Of a stretch of DNA of 64,000 nucleotides, positions 51,001 to 60,000 are shown in pieces. A program made the translations under genes and the position numbers. The notes under the pieces were generated by a model that was given only the letters and a program-made list of their open reading frames with translations, had not been told where the DNA came from and ran no database searches. Source of the DNA: Apostichopus japonicus (Eukaryota > Echinodermata > Holothuroidea > Aspidochirotida > Stichopodidae); NCBI RefSeq assembly GCF_037975245.1, contig NC_092562.1, positions 15,330,521-15,394,520 of the forward strand. Direction: 5' to 3'. How positions within the stretch are numbered: the stretch's first letter is position 1; every line of letters starts with the position of its first letter.

Positions 51001-54000
51001 CCCTGGAAAGGAAAGCAATATGATGGCTTCAGTATGGCTTCCAAGTATAATTACCCAATTTTCACACATTCTCCCTGCCAGTTTTAAAATATTGTCAACA
51101 AATTATTCGGCTCCTCTTTTCCCTTGAAAGAAAGTGTCAATATCGTATCGGATCACCACAGTTAGTAGATTCAAGTATTCACCTCACCACTCGCCTATCG
51201 GGGCCAGAAATGAATATTTCATGGAAATAACGGTGATCGAACTGACGGATATAGACTCGGGTATGAAGTCAAGAGTAAAAGATAAAAAACACATCAATGA
51301 TGTTATAGACTATTCCTGCGAGTCTTTATCTCACAGTCAACTCTTTTTATTTATTTTCTTCCATTTTCCCTTCCAGTTCAGATTTGACAAGCAAAGAAGG
51401 AGGATATGTGATTATTTGTTTTTGTGTTTTTGTATGTGGACCATTATAGTTTCATACAGTTAAATATGAGCAATCTTTGAAAGAGCTTCAGTCATATATA
51501 TACAACTACTGTATCTTAATCTATGTCTATACAGTTTTATGAGTATGTAATAAAAAAAAGACAGTAATGGACAAATCTATTATTTATGTAACCAAACTGA
51601 GAAATGCTATAAAAGAATTCACCCAAGATTACAACAAACAAAAAAATCTGTTTAACAGTAAAATCACCAAACTGAAGTTAGCATTAAAGCCACCCCCCCC
51701 CCTCACCCCTCCTCAGTACTTAAATATGCATTTTTGCAGAAAATTGCTGTAACTTTTCTTGTGCAACATGATATATTTGAATTGAAAATTAGCTGTGCAG
51801 ATTTTCGTCAATCTCAATTTTGTGTAACTGACTTCTGCAACACGCGCACGCACACACAAGAAATATATCACACGACGATTCTATCAAATTTCGTCTCACT
51901 TACGCAAGCAGACCATATTCTACTCCATTTTTCCTCCCGATGTTTTGCAACTCATAAGATTTTTCCCGTTTCATTAAAAAGTAACCTTTAGTGACGAAAG
52001 GAAAGAAAGAGGGGAAAAAAATCCAAACCACACAGCGAGTTTTATTATACCTCTGTGCTTTTCACGTGGGAATGCAGAACTAAATGGTTAAAGACTTCAA
52101 TGTCAGGCAATGATGGTACATTAAGGAATCACCCTGCAGTGAAATTTACAGCAACGGAGTATATGTATATACTAAACAAAGGTGTCCCTGGCTTGACGTC
52201 ACGGCTCACTTTAATAATCTTCACGAAACATTCATCCGCTCGGAGTGTTTTTTCTGGCGAAAATTTTTTGGTTGGTGGCTTGTTTATGAAATTCATGACC
52301 AAAATATTATAAACGGTTGGACTTGAGAAATACACTACTAAAGGGTCTCTTTGAAAGAGTAGTGTCGACTTTTGAATAATATGATTAAAGTTGTTAGGAA
52401 TGACAATGAAAATTATGAATAGTTTTTATTTCTTATTTAGGCATTTTTAGATTTGACAAATTATTGGACAAAAACAAGTATGTGATAGCATGATATGAAG
52501 AAAAGGCTCAAAATTTTGTTTCTTATAAATTTCTGAGAGACTGATGGCTGAGTGGTGTCAAATTACAGTAGGTGCTAGGTAGGATACCTATTGTACATGT
52601 ATACTGTACCTTAAGAAAAGTTGACACACAAACTGAAGTAAATATACACTGACCACTTTAAATGTGGGGGAGGGGGGAGGGAGAGAGGGAATAGCAACAA
52701 TATATAGGGCCCCCTGTCTAACTTAAGTGAACAAAGATCAGTATAAAAGTAACATGAACAAAGCATTGATAAATTGATTTTTTTTTATTATTATTTTACT
52801 TTTTTTTTATTTTTTCAAAGGCTTTGAACAGGTTTAATGGTAGATATATGTCTCCATAGTGAAATGATTATAGGTGAAATTGGTGCACAGTATCATTTCA
52901 CAAAGCACTCGTCAGTAGTTACTGTGTAAGTGAGGCTGCCTTTTTAAAAATTTTGGTCCATGCATTAGCAACATTTATTTCGCATAATATTCTGTAGGAT
53001 TCGCAAAATAGCTAGAAATATTGAGTTTGATTTCTAACACATTTATTCGAGTAAAACCAGTATATAATATAAACAACATTCAAATGCTGTGGCACAATAT
53101 AGGAATTAAACTTCAAGTGGAACAAAAATGAAGGTCAGATGAGGTTATTTATCAAGAACCATGCAATAAGTGGAATAACCAAACAAGGAGACAATATCAG
53201 TAAGAAAAAAGTTTGTCCTAAGGGAGAGGGTGAGGCAAGTATTATTTTTCAATCCATAAACTGTAAAACAAAATTTTTCAAATATTTTCATTAAATTCTT
53301 GAAAGCCTTGAGTCACAAAATGGCAAGGTCACTATCAAAGCAAAAACAACAACAATAATCACTAGCTCAGAGAATTTGTAATTTAACTCGAATGACCTCC
53401 TTCCGTGCCACTAAATTCCGCTGGTACGGTGACCCAGGTCACGTTCACACTTACCTGTACTGTACAGGGCACAATTACTGATTCACTCTATTTGTTTTCC
53501 TAATGCATTTCAGATGGGTTTATTTGCTCATTGCTTCCTCAAATTTGGTTGAAATCAAATTCTACATTTCAATGAATGAGCTGGCTACGTAATATACTGT
53601 TGTGTGCTGTGCCCTGCCACTGCTGTACAGTACATGGTTATTTCAACAGTACTACAGTGAGTGGGATTCTTTGCCTTTCTGAGTATTTTTGTTGCAGGCT
53701 GTGTGTGATGACTATAATAAGGCACAGTGAATCAAACCTCCTTGCGTGCAAAGAAGTTTTGTTATATGGCTTTGGTTCTAAGGCCAACTGAAACTTGATG
53801 AAATATGGGATAATTTGGCTGCCTATCATATTTTTGATTACATAAAGAACTTCTGAAGGTGAAAACTGAAGAAGAGTCCAAAAATTTTGAATTTACCAGA
53901 CACGTACAGCAATGACGTAATCATTTGTAAACAAATTTTTTTACAGAAGTTTGCGAAAGCATATATGTAAGACTTCTCACATTTGTAATATAATGCCGCG

Positions 54001-57000
54001 TCACCTTTATAGTGAGGCGATTGTCAGGCAAAAAAAGCAAAGCAAAGCAGACCACTATAACACCAAAATAATGTCTATTACTCAAAAGTATGCAACATTC
54101 TGCAAACTTGGGGAATTTCAAACCTTTCAAAACAGGAAGTTATTAAACTTTCATTCCATAAAAAAAAAAAGTTCTTCTTACAAACAAACAAGAAAAAATC
54201 AAGCTGCTGTTTTCCAAAAAAAATATTGGGTCATAGCCTCGGGTGTTAAGAGTTCTGTCTATTCTGTAAGTTGTAACAGTGCTGGACTCAATGTATTGTA
54301 AATGATGCACTTAAACAAAGTGTATAGCACACTCTCTCAATATACCATCAGTACCAATGAAGGCTGAATGGATTGGTTTTAATGATTGTATACTATTGTT
54401 GATACCAGTTACACAAAATCAACAATTTATGAACCGTACTGTACAAGCACTTAACAGAGGTGAGGAGGGAGGGGGGGGGAGATTATACCTCTTTGGGGGT
54501 CACACTTCTTTGCTTCCTTTCCTTGAATTATAATTAGCACCAATTTGACCAAAAGCAGATTTTCGTTCAAAACAAGATTACGACTGAGACAACCGCAGGA
54601 CCGTACAGTGAGATGGGTTGTTTTCACCGAATGGACTAATTTTGAAATATTGACATTTTGTCCTGGATACTAAAAAATTTTCGCCAAGACATTTTTATGC
54701 TACATGTAGAAACAACAGGTCCAAAGCAAATTTGAAAAGTTGCTGAATATTATAGACATTTATCATTGACATGATATATGGTAGTGGATAATCCTGCTCA
54801 AGTATTCCATTCAGGTTCAAATCTGAAAAAAAAACCTCACCAAGCAACAAGGCCTGTACAGTAACAACAATGTATGGAGGTATCGCAGAACCGATACCTT
54901 CTGTACACAATGAGTTACCTATTACAGCAGTGACACTAGGGTAGAAATATCACGCACGAAAAAGCAAGGAAAACGAAAAGGATACTTTACACAGTGCTCT
55001 GTAAAGGTGACAGAGAATCGGTTCCAGACGATAGGAAAGCCAAAAGAAGAACACCAAAGTGTAAGAGAGGGACAGACACGATGGGATGGAAGACATAGCT
55101 TCACTATTGAATGGCAGATCTCAGAAGGAGGGTAAAGTGAGGGGTGTCCACTGCCCCGGAGGTAGGGATAGGGGGACGCAATGCTAAAATGTCTCCAGTC
55201 ATGTGAGCTTAGGTAGAGATGGGAAACTGCAGATGTAGTTTAGAGACAGGTATTAAAGAGAGGAGCAAAGTAAATTTAAGTTTACCAAGGTCAATGCTAA
55301 TTGTTGTTCCAAAGACTTAGCAACATCCCTTACTGTACTTGCTGATTAGTTATCTAAATAAGTAACTTTCATAATTTTCCTAAGGATCATTGAAAATTGG
55401 TAGTTTCAAATAGAATACAGTTGTTTTTGAGTAAATAGTGTACTGCACTAATCATGTACACACTAATATATATACGGTAGTGCTAATACAATTCAAATCA
55501 CAACAGACCTTCAGTCAAATTTATAGATGGTGGTTAAAAATGTTTTATTTAGGGGGGGGGGAAATGGGAGGGGGGAGAATACAGTATATATGCACATCAC
55601 ACATGATCCTTTTAATGTCTCTTTATAATACAGATATACTGTGATAAATGTATTCACAATAGTAAATCATGTATACTGTAGCCCAAACGTGTGGAGCCTG
55701 GACTGTCTACTGTTCTTCGTAGTTTGTACATTTACAACACACACGTACTGTATTTAAGTACATGTTAACGAAATCTTCTTGTTCCCACTAAGTGTTTATT
55801 ATTAGAAACTATTAACATTGCACATTAACATCTTATTAATTATACTTTCATACAGTAGGGCAAAGGTATAGTAACTAATTACATCAAAACTACTGTATTT
55901 GTACAACGGTTATATATGATAAATGCATACAGCAAGGTAGCTGGTATTTGTTCACGACGTCAAAACCGACCCAATGCAAAAGGTCATGAATCAAAGTCAT
56001 CCCACAGTGCTGCACTTTACTTCACGGCACTGTCATCTTGCAGTGCAATTGAACAGGTGAGCGGAGATAGTCCTCGATATTAGAAGAAGCCGCCCAGGGT
56101 TATGAACATTACTCAATATATACTTGAGTCTTTTATTTGTTGTGCAAGAAAAAAAATCAATTGTGTCGTCACAGTCCTCGAACGAAGTTGTTTCCGGATT
56201 GGTGGGCGGTAATTAGGTCACACTGGATGAAGGAATGCAGAGCTCAATGTGCTGGCTGCGCGACGCCGCCGGTGAGAGAGTAATCCCTGGACCGAACTCG
56301 CTGTATCAACAAAGCGCTAACGAACAATATAAACAAGACAGAACTGCAGTCAAGGAAACATGTACTGTACATAATACAGAGTACTGTATATGCCAAGAGG
56401 TCTTCAACAGATGAATATATATTCATTACATGTATTTGTCAAACTGTGAGATTCAGGTCAGGCAAGATAAAACTCACAGGATGATGGATATGATTTCAGA
56501 TAAATATGTGGAAAAAAGTGATAATTTTAACTGACACAATGAGACAGAGAGTCAATTTAGTTCAGCTTTTCTTGACTTTTCAAATTAGGGGGGAGAGAGG
56601 GAGTGAAGATGGAGACGTGTGCTAATACTGCGATATACAGCATGTATTTACTCGAATGTTGTTACCTTTCTGGCTACCGACACAATTATATTTTTGATCT
56701 GAAATTTTCATATAGTATACAGTATCTTTGCCTGAAGGGGAAGATTTCCATCACACCTGATTTATGATTTTAAATGATTTCAATCGTTAAGACAATTAAA
56801 CATAAAACATGGATGTTAATTTAAACGGATTTTAGTCATTACAATTGTTTGTGCAGCAGAGGGCAATGTTGCCGTAGGGCTGTCATCTGCATACGGTATG
56901 AATTGGCAACAGACAAAAGCCATAACCAGCGATGTCATCATATGCGCCATAATGACAACCGAATTTAATGCACATGGTCGATCATGTGCCTTGTTCGCCG

Positions 57001-60000
57001 TATCTGTTCGAATTGATATTAAGCCTCTATCATAACAGCATCATGCCTGATGAATGCTCCGTACGTTTATTAGCTACGACAACAGAGGAAAGACTGGCAT
57101 AACTCTTTGTGTAGGCAACACTGCGGCATTTCACAAGACGTTACCCTACTGTATGTATGTTAGTCTGTGGAAGATGCTTATTATTGGATTCTCAGCCAAT
57201 GTGACTCAAATCCTTGGCATTTCTGGCATAATGACAGAAAGTTCTTGAGAGGGGTTTCAAAAAATTTGAAACGTCACTGACGATGAGTGCTTCAAGTCTG
57301 CTCGAATACATTTTGAACATACAGGAGTACAGTACTCTGGCTCATCCGTACCGTGAGACATTCAGTACAAAACCACAACAACAAAAATATGACAGTAGTA
57401 ATTCAAAATTCCATCAAATAGATATTTACACAAATTCAAGCCCATTCTAAAAACACAATCATTATCATTTTTCTACTGGTTTCATAGAATGTAACCGACT
57501 TCTCTGCACATTAAACAAAAGACAATTTACATGCCTGGGAAGTACTGACAATATTTATGTAAAAAAAAAATCCACTGTCCAAGTCTGGGAATAAATTCAT
57601 CTATGTTGCTCAAAATATATGTGTAATATTTGGTAAAAAATATTCATTTCTCTATAAAATTATTATGGGGTAAGTTTAGATCATACTATAGATCTATATA
57701 TAACTATTTTTTTTAACAAACTTCTTTCACAAACAAAGCCTTGTGCCCCTTGAACCAAATATCAAAGGGTCGTTGCAGCTCTTACTATATATATTAAACT
57801 GTAAATAACAGCGTGCACAATCAAGATGTCCACAAAGGTACTATATATTTAGGAGCAGCACTAGTGCATTTGTACAATGTACTTGTACACAGTGGGCTAT
57901 TTCTACATGGTACAGTATACTTCCATTGCTGACACTGATAATTGATAAGTATGTCAGAGCTATTTGGCAGTAAACAGCATGAAATCATTCAAGATAGCTG
58001 ATTGAATTGCAAATTCCTTGGTAACATAATCTGGATCAATTTCAATTTTGTTCCTGTACTTTTTGTCAAGTTAGTAATTTGCATTCCGTTTTGAAGGGTT
58101 AGAAGTGGTTGACAAACAAGTTGTTGTCAATTGTCAACCTTTTACCGATTTCTACAGTCAGCCGCCCTGCTGAAACAGGACAATGTAATTTAAACGCTCA
58201 TTTGATAAACAGATACTGTACATAGTAAAGGCACTGTAAGTTTGTGCACTCAGTTCGAAATACGTCACTGAATACAATTAAGGGGGCTGCGCTTTGTTGA
58301 GCTAATTTTGCAATTCCATGTGATTGCATGTAAATATCTTGCTGGTAATAACCTTTAAAATTATCCCAAAATATTAACAACAACCAGAAGGGGGAAAAAA
58401 ATTGTTAAGAATTTTTGAAACCAAACTGCATGTTCACAAGCATTGCATATTGGTTTTAAGCAGCTGGAGGTACTGTACAATCTGGGTTTGTTTGCCAACA
58501 CTAATCTTTAATTTTTTTTTTAAATTTTCCATTGATTACCTACTGATACTGTGTATATATGGCAACTACAGGACTGTAAACCATGGAATGATGCATGCAT
58601 CCTATTTACTGTACAATGCTTGAATTTTACACAGTACAGTATGTCTGTATAAATGGGTGCTACTGCAAAGTATATACTTCCAAAGATTTGAGTCGGAGAG
58701 GAGCGCCACGGAGTGCAGAATACTAATGAGGGACTGAATTTTCTATACATGAAATCATTTATTAAAAACAAAACTAACACAACTTATTCTTTTGAAAGAT
58801 ATCCAAAACTTCAAAACTGATATCAAATCGTTAAAGCTTCAGTTCTCGAATAAATTAATCCGGCAAATCTGGAAGCAACTGGATTCATCAGAAAATGTGA
58901 ACCAAACGATTGATGATGTCAAAAATTCAGCACTGTATCTAATCCTTTTCTTAAAAGCAGTCAGTTATGGACGATGAAGAATACATGCCAATCTTTTTGG
59001 ACGCTCAACTCTGCCATTCAAACAAAAGAGAGGAAAGTAATGGTTCTGGGTATGAGCAGGCAATGCCCCCCTCCTATCCATATATCGACAAACTGTATGT
59101 GCTGACATGATTGACATCTACCTACAGTAGAATACAATAATTTACTTAAACTGTCACATACCATTATGCCTATAAGAAACTTATTACAATACAACCTTGC
59201 ACTGTAAATGTATGTTGAACTGTTTTCTTTTTTTTAAGTTTTTTTTTTAATATTAAGGCCTCCAGTACTTCTTGTATGAATGAAACGTTGCTGAGTCATG
59301 GTCCATCATATCCCGAACACAGATTTATTCAGACTGTGCATCGAGAAAGTCACACACTGTGTACATGCACAACGTGGAACATACAAAACTACATAATATT
59401 TGGCTGGAAAGATTGCAACTTGGCAATTCATGAGTTCTTGTACTCAAATGACTAAAATTCTCAGCCAGTAGCTGCTGTACCACCCACTTGATTAACTTAT
59501 AAAACAGGTTGAACTTTAACCTCGTACATATCTACTAGACTACCCATGACCTATATTCAGCAACCAAGGGCATGTTGAGCATTATAAATGCAGATTATAC
59601 TTGGCACAAACAAACAAACATCTTCAAAAACACTGAGCTGCAAGAGGCTACAAAAACCAGAGATTTTTGGCACCATACTTTTTCCTTCTTGTTTATATAT
59701 ATCCCATCCAATAATCAAACAAGTCAATTTTGAACCCAAATTTTGTATTATTTGACCTCACATTTCCACAGTACCGACATGTCATTGTGCTGGCCCAGCA
59801 AGCCAGACATATACTGTACATGTATGGCAATATATGCATACATTGTATAACCCTCAACATCAAACTTCAGTTTGCATTGAAATCTGCCATTGTTTCAAAT
59901 TGTTTTAATAGGTCTCACTTATGAAAGAAAGGATACACAAGTCCAACATTAATACAGTAATTAAATGCTTAAATGCAATACTGTATAGATTCCTTGCTTT

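Noticed and set aside
51134-51463. Plus-strand open frame of 109 codons in the large intron
   Set aside because: No homology recognised, no splice structure and ordinary intron composition.
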